Positions 1-5,985 of a DNA stretch of 8,273 nt are shown here, piece after piece. The translations under genes and the position numbers were made by a program. Source of the stretch: JBBRTJ01 sp038244535 (GTDB taxonomy: Bacteria > Actinomycetota > Acidimicrobiia > Acidimicrobiales > Ilumatobacteraceae). The stretch covers positions 1 through 8,273 of the forward strand of contig JBBRTJ010000124.1 in assembly GCA_038244535.1 (NCBI GenBank), read 5' to 3'. Within the stretch, counting starts at the first letter, position 1. Every line of letters starts with the position of its first letter. The notes beneath the pieces are model-generated. The model did no database searches. It saw only the letters and a program-made list of their open reading frames with translations, and had not been told where the DNA came from.

Positions 1-310
1 CCACATCTGGCGGCTCGCAGCCCCAGATCCGCCGATCGCCGATCTGCTCGGGCCGGCGTGGGGAACGGGGGCTGGAACCGGCCGCATCTGGCCGTTCGCA
101 GCCCCAGATCCGCCGATCGCCGATCTGCTCGCGCCGGCGTGGGGAACGGGGGCTGGAACCGGCCGCATCTGGCTGCTCGTAGCCCCGGATCCGCCGATCG
201 CCGATCTGCTCGCGCCGGCGTGGGGAACGGGGGCTGGAACCGGCCACATCTGGCCGTTCGCAGCCCCGGATCCGCTAGCGCCCGAGGGGGAACGGGGGGT
301 CGGAACGGGG
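1..310. repeat. 81-bp tandem repeat array (three full units plus a degenerate fourth)
   Basis: Units begin at 1, 82, 163 and 244, giving an exact 81-bp period. The first three are complete and differ at only a few positions, for example near unit positions 3, 12-15, 25 and 51. Unit 4 matches to about 275, then lacks roughly 19 bp of the unit core, and resumes with the GGGGAACGGGGG...GGAAC end at about 284-310. Each full unit carries three GATC sites 7-8 bp apart (26-29, 34-37 and 41-44 in unit 1) and a short AGATC...GATCT inverted repeat. The window opens at a unit boundary, so the array may continue upstream. The period is a multiple of three and one plus-strand frame stays open through it, but that frame runs antisense through the VOC gene and has no recognisable domain, so I treat the array as non-coding. 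No spacers are present. Its function is unknown. Confidence 0.93.
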
Positions 311-321
311 AGAGCGGCGGG
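286..321 (+). other. G-run cluster, possible G-quadruplex
   Basis: Four runs of three or more G lie at 286-290, 294-299, 307-310 and 319-321, with gaps of 3, 7 and 8 nt. This is close to the usual G-quadruplex pattern, though the last loop is slightly long. Paired G-runs of the form GGGGAACGGGGG also occur once in each upstream 81-bp unit. The rest of the stretch to 370 is G/C-rich with imperfect short repeats of GGCCGGGC and GGGCTCAGG type, and I see no gene there. It lies just beyond the 3' end of the minus-strand VOC gene, but I see no clear hairpin terminator with a T tract. Confidence 0.35.
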
Positions 322-370
322 CTCAGGAAGGGTGGGTTCAGAGGCCGGGCGGGCTTGGGCCAGGCCGGGC

Positions 371-793
371 TCAGGCGGGCTGGGTCGAAGTGGCGGCTGG
401 TGGTGACGGGGGTGGGCCGAGGAGGTCCCAGCGGTTGCCGAAGTGGTCGCGGAACACAGCCACCGAGCCGTAGACCTCGTGACGGGGGGCCTCGAGGAGC
501 TCGACCCCGGCGGCCACCATGCGGCGGTGGTCGGCCTCGAAGTCATCGGTGCGCAGGAAGAACGCAACGCGGCCGCCGGTCTGGTCGCCGATGCGCGCCA
601 GCTGGGCCTCACCCGCGGCCCGGGCCAGCAGCAGCCCCGTCTCGATGGCCCCGGGTGGCCGCACGACCACCCACCGCTTGCCGTCGCCCTGCGCGGTGTC
701 CTCGGCCAGCTCGAAGCCGAGCGCCCCGCAGTAGTGGGTGATCGCGTCGTCGTAGTCGGGCACGACGATGGTGACGAGGGCCAGGTGAGCCAT
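371..793 (-). CDS. VOC-fold protein (glyoxalase/bleomycin-resistance/dioxygenase superfamily)
   Basis: A 140-residue protein, a normal length for single-domain VOC members, expected to be cytosolic and dimeric. The N-terminal beta-alpha-beta module is visible in LALVTIVVPDYDDAITHY (4-21) and GFELAEDT (26-33). The second module runs through VAFFLRTDDFEADHRRMVAAG (76-96) to the C-terminal strand VAVFRDHFGNRWDLL (111-125). Residues 126-140 are a Pro/Ala-rich tail. The ATG start is supported by GGAGAC at 801-806, 7 nt upstream on the minus strand. Aligned by eye to glyoxalase I, the first-strand metal-ligand position is Leu6 and the last is Asp123, so canonical metal binding is doubtful. It is transcribed divergently from the oxygenase operon across a 141-bp gap that holds a GntR-type palindrome, so the two may share regulation, though nothing proves it. 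Fold assignment is secure; substrate is unknown. Confidence 0.88.
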   Translation of the reverse strand: MAHLALVTIVVPDYDDAITHYCGALGFELAEDTAQGDGKRWVVVRPPGAIETGLLLARAAGEAQLARIGDQTGGRVAFFLRTDDFEADHRRMVAAGVELLEAPRHEVYGSVAVFRDHFGNRWDLLGPPPSPPAATSTQPA

Positions 794-869
794 GGTCGCA
801 GTCTCCCCGAACGCGTCGGCCCCGGGGCAGTGCAGTGAACGCTGTGTAAAACGGCGGCCGGGCCACGAG

Positions 870-880
870 TGGTCTGACCA
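870..880. promoter_or_regulatory. Putative FadR-type GntR operator (TGGTCTGACCA)
   Basis: A perfect 11-bp palindrome, TGGTC-T-GACCA, lies 54 bp upstream of the oxygenase start and 76 bp from the divergent VOC start. It matches the TGGTCNGACCA core of the E. coli FadR site and the more general TGGT-N3-ACCA form of FadR/FCD-subfamily GntR regulators, which often sense carboxylates, aromatics or acyl-CoAs. The symmetry does not extend usefully beyond the core. No GntR gene is in the window, so the cognate regulator is not identified. The position is suitable for repression of the oxygenase promoter. Confidence 0.5.
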
Positions 881-905
881 TCAGTCCAAGACGAGCGGCT
901 ACGGT
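874..905 (+). promoter_or_regulatory. Weak candidate promoter for the oxygenase operon
   Basis: CTGACC (874-879) matches four of six bases of a TTGACA -35 box and TACGGT (900-905) fits a TAnnnT -10 box, but the spacer is 20 bp, longer than ideal. The -35 candidate overlaps the TGGTCTGACCA palindrome, which would suit repression. Transcription would start near 912, leaving a short leader with GAGAGG (923-928) 6 nt before the GTG start at 935. This is a suggestion by eye only. Confidence 0.2.
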
Positions 906-934
906 GTCCGCATGGGCAACGTGAGAGGCGAGCC

Positions 935-2098
935 GTGACTGTGCTGACCCCAGAACTGCTTGCTTCGTTCGACGCGTCGATCACCGATGTGGCAGCCGCA
1001 GTCACCATGCCGCCGGTGGTCTACACGAGCGACGACTTCCTGGCCTTCGAACGAGAGGCGCTCTTCACCCGCGAGTGGCTGTGCGTCGGCGTGGCCAGCG
1101 CCATCGTCGAGCCCGGCGACTACCTCCAGGTCAACCTCGCAGGCGAGCCGGTGATCGTGGCCCGCGGGAAAGACGGCGAGATCCGAGCCTTCAGCGCGGT
1201 GTGCCAGCACCGCGGCATGCAGCTGGTCGATGCACCCGGGTCGTGCACCACGTTCACCTGCCCCTACCACCACTGGGTGTATGGGCTCGACGGCCGCCTC
1301 CTGGGTGCGCCGGCGATGGAGCGCACGCTCGAGTTCGTCAAGTCCGACTTCGGCCTCCCGCCGCTGCGCGTCGAGGTGTGGCAGGGCTTCGTGTTCGTCA
1401 ACCTCGACCCCGATGCGACCCCACTGGCTCCGACGCTGTCGCGCTACGAGCCGTTCCTCGAGCACTACGACCTCGAGCACGCCGTGTGCCCAGGCACCTT
1501 CACGCTCCGCGACCTCCCGTGGAACTGGAAGGTCATGTTCGAGAACTTCAACGACGGCTACCACGCCAACCGCTTGCACCAGGTCATCCAAGACTTCTGC
1601 CCAAGCAGCATGGCTGCCTTCCCGGTGCCGTGGGATGACGCCTCCAACGTCATCTTTCGCACCAACGGCTACACGCACATCGATGGCGGCTTCAACGCCA
1701 CCACGAAGGCGCTCATGCCGATCTTCCCCGACCTCACCGACGAGGAGCGCTGGCGCTCGACGTTCGCGCTCATCCCGCCGTCGCTGTGCTTCGGTACCGC
1801 TCCCGATCAGGCCTTCTTCTTCATCGTTCGCCCGAAGACCGCGGGCACCATCGACGTCGAGATCGGCTACCTGTTCCATCCGAGCGCGCTCGAGCACCCG
1901 ATGTTCGACCACCTGTTCTCGATGAGCGATGCCGGGGTTCAGGTGTTCGTGAAGCAGGACCAGGACGCCACGGCCAAGGTGCAGCTCGGCATGGCCAGCA
2001 GGTACGCGACGCGCGGCCGCTACTCGTGGCAGGAGGAGAGCCACGTGCAGTTCAACCGGTGGCTCGTCCAGCGCTACCAGCGGCAGTGGCCAGCCTGA
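935..2098 (+). CDS. Rieske non-heme iron oxygenase, alpha (catalytic) subunit
   Basis: A 387-residue cytosolic oxygenase subunit. Enzymes of this class use electrons passed through a [2Fe-2S] Rieske centre to activate O2 at a mononuclear iron and hydroxylate or dealkylate organic substrates. Rieske ligands are C90-x-H92 and C109-x2-H112. The catalytic iron motif is E203-x3-D207-x2-H210-x4-H215, and the third ligand is probably D344 in QDQDATAKVQ. D207 is the usual inter-cluster bridging aspartate, unlike the glutamate reported in carnitine monooxygenase CntA. The length is slightly below the common 400-460. The GTG start is chosen from GAGAGG at 923-928; no other in-frame start fits better. 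It is the first gene of the operon and its stop overlaps the amidase start by one base. No small beta subunit, ferredoxin or reductase follows, so electron partners must lie elsewhere. Class is secure; substrate is unknown. Confidence 0.95.
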   Translation: MTVLTPELLASFDASITDVAAAVTMPPVVYTSDDFLAFEREALFTREWLCVGVASAIVEPGDYLQVNLAGEPVIVARGKDGEIRAFSAVCQHRGMQLVDAPGSCTTFTCPYHHWVYGLDGRLLGAPAMERTLEFVKSDFGLPPLRVEVWQGFVFVNLDPDATPLAPTLSRYEPFLEHYDLEHAVCPGTFTLRDLPWNWKVMFENFNDGYHANRLHQVIQDFCPSSMAAFPVPWDDASNVIFRTNGYTHIDGGFNATTKALMPIFPDLTDEERWRSTFALIPPSLCFGTAPDQAFFFIVRPKTAGTIDVEIGYLFHPSALEHPMFDHLFSMSDAGVQVFVKQDQDATAKVQLGMASRYATRGRYSWQEESHVQFNRWLVQRYQRQWPA

Positions 2099-3228
2099 TG
2101 CCGGCCGCAGCCGCCCACGTCCTGCAGCCCGGTGAGGGCTCGTACAAGGGGCAGCACCAGTTGCGCACCACGCCCGACACGGTGCTCTGGGGCTACCTCC
2201 CCAACGCCACCTCGGCGCCCGTGCTCACCGTGGCCCCGGGTGACACCGTCAGCGTCGACACCATGTCGCACGAGGGCCTGCTCGAAGACCAGGGCCGCGA
2301 TCCCATCGCCTACTTCGCGTCCCACGGCGTCGACCGGGCCGCCGTGCTCCACGACGCCATCGCCATCGCCGCCTCGGGCATGGCGCACCACTGGAGCGAC
2401 GACGGCCCCCACGTCGTGACGGGCCCCATCGCGGTGCGGGGCGCCCGGGCGGGTGACGTGCTCAAGGTCGAGGTGCTCGATCTCGCGCTCCGCACGCCCT
2501 ACGGCGTGATCTCGAACCGGCATGGCCTCGGAGCCCTGCCCGGCGAGTTCCCCCAGACGTCGCCTCCCGACGCCGAGGCGTCGGCCGCGGAACCGCATCG
2601 CTACCACTCGGTCATGCAGTTCGCGCCCGTGGTGCAGCACGGTGGCCGCCTCTACGGCACCCTGCCCTACGGCGACGGTCGGCGCGTCCGCTTCCCGTTG
2701 GCTCCGTTCCTGGGGGTGATGGGCGTTGCCCCCGCCACCGATCAACCGGTGCCCAGCGTGCCCCCCGGGCCGCACGGCGGCAACATCGACGTGAACCTCC
2801 TCAACGTCGGCTCGACGTTGTACCTGCCGGTGCAGGTCGACGAGGCGCTGTTCTACGTGGGCGATCCTCACTACGCGCAAGGCGACGGCGAGGTGGCGCT
2901 CACTGCGATGGAGGCCAGCCTGCGCGCCACGGTGCGGGTCTCGGTGCTTCGGGGCCGCGAGGCTCATTCGGTGGTGGGCGCGCTCGCGCAGCCCTTCATC
3001 GAGACCGATGATGTGTGGGTGCCCGTCGTCCTTGATCCCGACCTCAACGAGGCCTTCAAGAAGGCGACGCGCGCGGCGATTGCCTTCCTCCACGAAACGC
3101 AGGGCATGGAACCGGCCGTGGCACTTGCCTACTTGAGCGCGGCGGCCGACTTCGAGGTGTCCCAGGTGGTCGACGCAGTGAAGGGCGTGCACTGCGTCAT
3201 CCGAAAGTCCGACTTCCGCCCATGGTGA
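2098..3228 (+). CDS. Acetamidase/formamidase (FmdA/AmdA) family hydrolase
   Basis: A 376-residue protein of the FmdA/AmdA family, whose characterised members hydrolyse formamide or acetamide to ammonia plus the carboxylate; many homologues have unknown substrates. Family blocks visible are VAPGDTVSVDT (45-55), GPIAVRGARAGDVLKVEVLDL (109-129), GPHGGNIDVNLLNVGSTLYLPV (224-245) and GDPHYAQGDGEVALTAME (255-272). The middle (about 131-210) carries the longer insert seen in FmdA-like members. The start is the ATG at 2098-2100, overlapping the oxygenase TGA by one base (TGATG). An open frame extends upstream but lacks family similarity and runs through the oxygenase, so this start is preferred. There is no strong Shine-Dalgarno, so translational coupling is likely. 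Its position between an oxygenase and an importer suggests it acts on an imported or oxidised amide. It has no signal peptide, so a cytoplasmic site is expected. Confidence 0.92.
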   Translation: MPAAAAHVLQPGEGSYKGQHQLRTTPDTVLWGYLPNATSAPVLTVAPGDTVSVDTMSHEGLLEDQGRDPIAYFASHGVDRAAVLHDAIAIAASGMAHHWSDDGPHVVTGPIAVRGARAGDVLKVEVLDLALRTPYGVISNRHGLGALPGEFPQTSPPDAEASAAEPHRYHSVMQFAPVVQHGGRLYGTLPYGDGRRVRFPLAPFLGVMGVAPATDQPVPSVPPGPHGGNIDVNLLNVGSTLYLPVQVDEALFYVGDPHYAQGDGEVALTAMEASLRATVRVSVLRGREAHSVVGALAQPFIETDDVWVPVVLDPDLNEAFKKATRAAIAFLHETQGMEPAVALAYLSAAADFEVSQVVDAVKGVHCVIRKSDFRPW

Positions 3229-3265
3229 TCTCTACCCGCAACCACGCAACCACACAGGAGTGCCC
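3229..3265 (+). promoter_or_regulatory. G-poor leader with strong ribosome binding site for the binding protein
   Basis: The 37-nt gap after the amidase stop contains a perfect tandem GCAACCAC (3238-3245, 3246-3253) and AGGAG at 3256-3260, 5 nt before the ATG at 3266. From 3229 to 3255 there are only two G residues, so the RNA should be largely unpaired around the ribosome site. An overlapping in-frame GTG at 3260 is part of the AGGAG itself, so ATG 3266 is the better start. Confidence 0.7.
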
Positions 3266-4402
3266 ATGAAGCGATCCACGAGCGCGCTGCTCGGACTGAC
3301 CCTTGCCGGAGCAGTCGCCCTGGCTGCCTGCGGGAGCAGTTCGAAGTCCGGCTCGGCGACGACCACCGCCGCCGCAGCGACCACGACGACGGCCGCGGCC
3401 ACCACGACCACGGCCGCCGCGACCACCACCACCGTGGCCAGCGGGGTCAACCTCGACACCAACGGCGACGGCAAGGTGCTCATCGGCGTGGCCACGCCCG
3501 GTCCTCGCAACGACGGCGCGTACTACCAGGCCCTCGTCGACGGGGTCAGCAAGTTCGCCAAGGACAACAAGTACGCCGACCCGATCGTGGTCGACAACAT
3601 CAAGGCTGAGGAGGCGGCGACGCAGCTCGACAGCCTCGCTCGCCAGAACGTCGACATGATCTTCGTGGGTGCCGGCGAGATCGGCGATCCGCTCAAAGAC
3701 CTCACGACCAAGTACGACAAGATCATCTGGTACTGCAACTGCGGCGCCGGCAAGCCGGCTCAGCCCAACCTCATCCAGAGCCAGGATGACGGCAGCGAGA
3801 TCAGCTACTCGGCCGGCTACGCCACGGGCCTGCTCATGAAGGCCAAGGGCGCCACCAAGGCCGCCATGATCGGCAACAACAACTTCAACTTCGAGCAGGA
3901 GGCCTTCAAGGCCTTCGCCCTTGGGCTGAAGGCCATCGATCCGTCCTACCAGTGGACGTACGTGGCCACCGGCTCGTTCAACGACGTGGCCGCGGCCACC
4001 GAGGCCTTCAACAACCTGAAGGCTCAGGGCGTCGGCGCCATCTACCCGTACCTGGGTGGCGCCCACGAGGCAGTGGTCAAGCTGGCCGACGCCAACGACG
4101 TCATCACGATGATGGCGGGTTCGTCGAAGGGCTGCACGCGCACGGACCTCACCTACCAGCTCCAGATCAAGTTCGACGCCGGTGACTACCTGAGCACGAT
4201 CATCGAGGAGATCAAGTCCGGCAAGCTGAAGCGGGGCGACATCCGCATGTTCAACGTCGGCAAGGACCCGCAGCCGGGCGCCGAGATCTGCAAGCCGACT
4301 GATGCCCAGAAGACGGCGATGGCCGCTGTGAACGCCGACATCGCTGCCGGCAAGTTCAAGGACCAGTTCTTCGCCATCAAGAAGGAGGTCTACAAGTTCT
4401 GA
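3266..4402 (+). CDS. BMP-family ABC transporter substrate-binding lipoprotein
   Basis: A 378-residue extracytoplasmic ligand-binding lipoprotein. The signal peptide has K2-R3, a hydrophobic core (7-20) and the lipobox L19-A20-A21-C22, with Cys22 the lipidation site. A Thr/Ala linker (32-56) then leads to the mature domain, which begins near VLIGVATPGPRNDGAYYQAL (71-90) and fits the basic membrane protein/Med fold of purine-nucleoside-type binding proteins. Residues R81-N82-D83 lie where family members contact ligand. The region where nucleoside binders usually have G-V-D-x-D-Q reads MAGSSKGC (283-290), so the ligand may not be a standard nucleoside. Cys157, 159, 290 and 342 could form disulfides outside the cell. 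It precedes the ATPase and two permeases in the canonical order of nucleoside importers such as B. subtilis YufNOPQ. A strong hairpin follows its stop codon by 16 nt. Confidence 0.93.
   Translation: MKRSTSALLGLTLAGAVALAACGSSSKSGSATTTAAAATTTTAAATTTTAAATTTTVASGVNLDTNGDGKVLIGVATPGPRNDGAYYQALVDGVSKFAKDNKYADPIVVDNIKAEEAATQLDSLARQNVDMIFVGAGEIGDPLKDLTTKYDKIIWYCNCGAGKPAQPNLIQSQDDGSEISYSAGYATGLLMKAKGATKAAMIGNNNFNFEQEAFKAFALGLKAIDPSYQWTYVATGSFNDVAAATEAFNNLKAQGVGAIYPYLGGAHEAVVKLADANDVITMMAGSSKGCTRTDLTYQLQIKFDAGDYLSTIIEEIKSGKLKRGDIRMFNVGKDPQPGAEICKPTDAQKTAMAAVNADIAAGKFKDQFFAIKKEVYKF
3359..3433 (+). repeat. In-frame Thr/Ala linker repeat (TTTTAAA heptads)
   Basis: Residues 32-56 of the binding protein consist only of Thr and Ala. 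Two heptads TTTTAAA (39-45 and 46-52) follow TTTAAAA and are followed by TTTT, giving a 21-bp periodicity. Synonymous codons differ between copies, so the repeat is kept at protein level and not as exact DNA. It probably tethers the folded domain to the lipid anchor as a flexible, possibly O-glycosylated spacer. Confidence 0.85.
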
Positions 4403-4418
4403 CCTCTGGGTCGCCGGC

Positions 4419-4455
4419 CGATGGGACCGGAGCCTCCGTGGCTCCGGTCCCATCG
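4419..4455 (+). promoter_or_regulatory. Perfect 16-bp hairpin enclosing the ATPase Shine-Dalgarno and start codon
   Basis: Left arm 4419-4434 (CGATGGGACCGGAGCC), loop 4435-4439 (TCCGT) and right arm 4440-4455 pair perfectly over 16 bp, 12 of them G-C. The stem begins 16 nt after the binding-protein stop. The only Shine-Dalgarno-like stretch for the ATPase, GGAG at 4429-4432, is inside the left arm and pairs with 4442-4445. The GTG start (4438-4440) spans the loop and the first right-arm base, and codons 2-6 form the right arm. There is no T tract afterwards, so it is a poor intrinsic terminator. It resembles stem-loops that lie between binding-protein and transporter-core genes, such as the malE-malF region, which protect upstream mRNA and lower downstream expression. 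Confidence 0.85.
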
Positions 4456-5985
4456 ATCCGGCTCGATGGCATCACCAAGCACTACGGCCCGGTCGTGGCC
4501 TGCGACGACGTCGAGCTCGTGCTCTGGCCGGGGCGCATCCACGGCATCCTCGGCGAGAACGGCGCCGGCAAGTCGACGCTGATGAAGATCCTCACCGGCC
4601 TCGTCCACCCCGATGGCGGCTCGATCTCGTTGCGGGGTCGCCAGGTCGGCATCCACGATCCTCAGACCGCCGCTGACTTCGGCATCGCCATGGTCCACCA
4701 GCACTACAGCCTTGTCGAGCAGCTGACGGTGTGGGAGAACGTGGTGCTCGGCGAGCGGTCCAGGCTGAGCCGCCACAGTGCTCGCCGCCGGGTGGCCGAG
4801 ATCGGCGAGCGCTACGGGCTCGACGTCGATCCCGACGCCAAAGTGACCCACCTCACCGCTGGCCAGCGCCAGCGGGTCGAGATCATCAAGTGCCTTCGCC
4901 GCGAACCGTCGATCATCTTGTTCGACGAGCCCACGAGCGTCTTGACCCCAGCCGAGAGCGAGCAGCTCTTCGCCGTCCTGCGGTTGGTCGTCATCGAAGA
5001 GGGGCGGGCCGTCGCGCTGGTGAGCCACAAGCTCGACGAGATCTTGCACGCCACCGACGAGGTGACGATCATGCGCGGTGGCCGGGTGGTCGGCCGGATG
5101 CCCACCTCGGAGGCGACTCCGGCCGGACTGGCCCAGGCCATGGTCGGGCGGCCCGTGTCCTTGCGCTCCGAGGCCGCCGCGCTCGGACTCGTCGACGCTG
5201 TCGCCCTCGAGGGCGAGCCGGCCGTCGATGCGCCCGCCCGACCGGTCGTGCTGTCTGTGCGCGATGCCGTTGTGTCGGGCGCCGATGGGCTGCGCCTGCT
5301 CGACGGGCTGAACCTCGACGTGCACGCCGGTGAGGTCCTTGGGGTGGCCGGGGTCGAAGGCAACGGCCAGCGAGCACTGGCCGACGTGCTGTCGAGCCTG
5401 CTGGCCCTCGACGAGGGCACCATCGAGGTGGGTGGCCTCACGGTGCCCATCGGCCGGGCTGGTGCCATGGCTGCTGCCGGTGTGGGCGTCATCCCCGAAG
5501 ACCGCCACGACTCGGGCTGCGTCCTCGACCTGAGCGTGGCCGAGAACCTCGCGCTGTCCGACCTCGGAGCGGTGAGCCGTCTCGGGATCCTCGATCGACG
5601 GTCGATGGTCGAGCGCGCTCGCCAGCTGATGGTGGCCTTCGACATCCAGGCCCGTTCTCCTGAGGCGCCGATGCGCTCCCTGTCGGGTGGCAACCAGCAG
5701 CGGGTCGTGCTCGCCCGCGAGCTGTCGGCTCGGCCGAAGGTCCTGGTGGCCGCCCAGCCCACGCGCGGCCTCGATGTCGGGGCCATCGAGTACATGGGCC
5801 ATCGCCTGCGCCAAGCGGCCGCCGACGGCGTCGGCGTGCTGCTGCTGTCGACCGAGCTGGAAGAGGTGCTGGCCCTCGCCGATCGGATCTGCGTGATCCA
5901 CCGCGGTCGGATCATCGGCGAGATGAGCCGGGCCGAAGCCACGGCCGAGCGACTCGGCCTGCTCCTCGGCGGGGTGGCCGCGTGA
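4438..5985 (+). CDS. Double-NBD ABC transporter ATP-binding protein of the BMP/nucleoside importer type
   Basis: A 515-residue cytoplasmic ATPase with two fused nucleotide-binding domains, as in sugar and nucleoside importers (RbsA, YufO/NupA type). NBD1: Walker A GENGAGKST (39-47), Q-loop Q88, signature LTAGQRQ (139-145), Walker B ILFDEP (160-165) with catalytic E164, and switch H197. NBD2: Walker A is degenerate (GVEGNGQRA, 305-313, no Lys-Ser/Thr), signature LSGGNQQ (415-421) is intact, and the Walker B region reads VAAQPTRGLD (437-446) with Gln in place of the catalytic Glu; the switch His is replaced within STELEE (471-476). One composite site (NBD1 Walker plus NBD2 signature) is therefore active and the other probably dead, a pattern known in this family. 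GTG 4438 is the only plausible start, with GGAG 5 nt upstream, and both lie in a strong hairpin. The 3' end overlaps permease 1 by 4 nt. Confidence 0.94.
   Translation: MAPVPSIRLDGITKHYGPVVACDDVELVLWPGRIHGILGENGAGKSTLMKILTGLVHPDGGSISLRGRQVGIHDPQTAADFGIAMVHQHYSLVEQLTVWENVVLGERSRLSRHSARRRVAEIGERYGLDVDPDAKVTHLTAGQRQRVEIIKCLRREPSIILFDEPTSVLTPAESEQLFAVLRLVVIEEGRAVALVSHKLDEILHATDEVTIMRGGRVVGRMPTSEATPAGLAQAMVGRPVSLRSEAAALGLVDAVALEGEPAVDAPARPVVLSVRDAVVSGADGLRLLDGLNLDVHAGEVLGVAGVEGNGQRALADVLSSLLALDEGTIEVGGLTVPIGRAGAMAAAGVGVIPEDRHDSGCVLDLSVAENLALSDLGAVSRLGILDRRSMVERARQLMVAFDIQARSPEAPMRSLSGGNQQRVVLARELSARPKVLVAAQPTRGLDVGAIEYMGHRLRQAAADGVGVLLLSTELEEVLALADRICVIHRGRIIGEMSRAEATAERLGLLLGGVAA

Noticed and set aside
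1..310. Tandem array as a CRISPR
   Set aside because: Units are contiguous with no unique spacers, and no cas genes are present.
58..741. Long plus-strand open frame through the tandem repeats
   Set aside because: It stays open only because the 81-bp unit is a multiple of three and stop-poor. It then runs antisense through the VOC gene, is Arg/Pro/Gly-rich, and has no domain.
819..828. GCCCCGGGGC palindrome in the divergent region
   Set aside because: A short all-G/C palindrome is expected by chance at this GC content and matches no operator I know.
1786..2097. N-terminal extension of the amidase
   Set aside because: It lies inside the oxygenase in another frame and lacks amidase similarity. 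The ATG at 2098 starts the family-like sequence and gives a typical 1-nt overlap.
3455..3490. EF-hand or dockerin-like calcium loop DTNGDGKV in the binding protein
   Set aside because: The loop has good residues at positions 1, 3, 5 and 6, but position 12 is Val and not Asp/Glu, and it leads directly into the first beta strand of the BMP domain.
4419..4455. Hairpin as a standard intrinsic terminator
   Set aside because: No T tract follows, and the stem includes the start and first codons of the next operon gene, which must be expressed for the importer to work.
4390..5901. Minus-strand open frame opposite the ATPase
   Set aside because: It is antisense to clear Walker and signature motifs on the plus strand and has no recognisable family.
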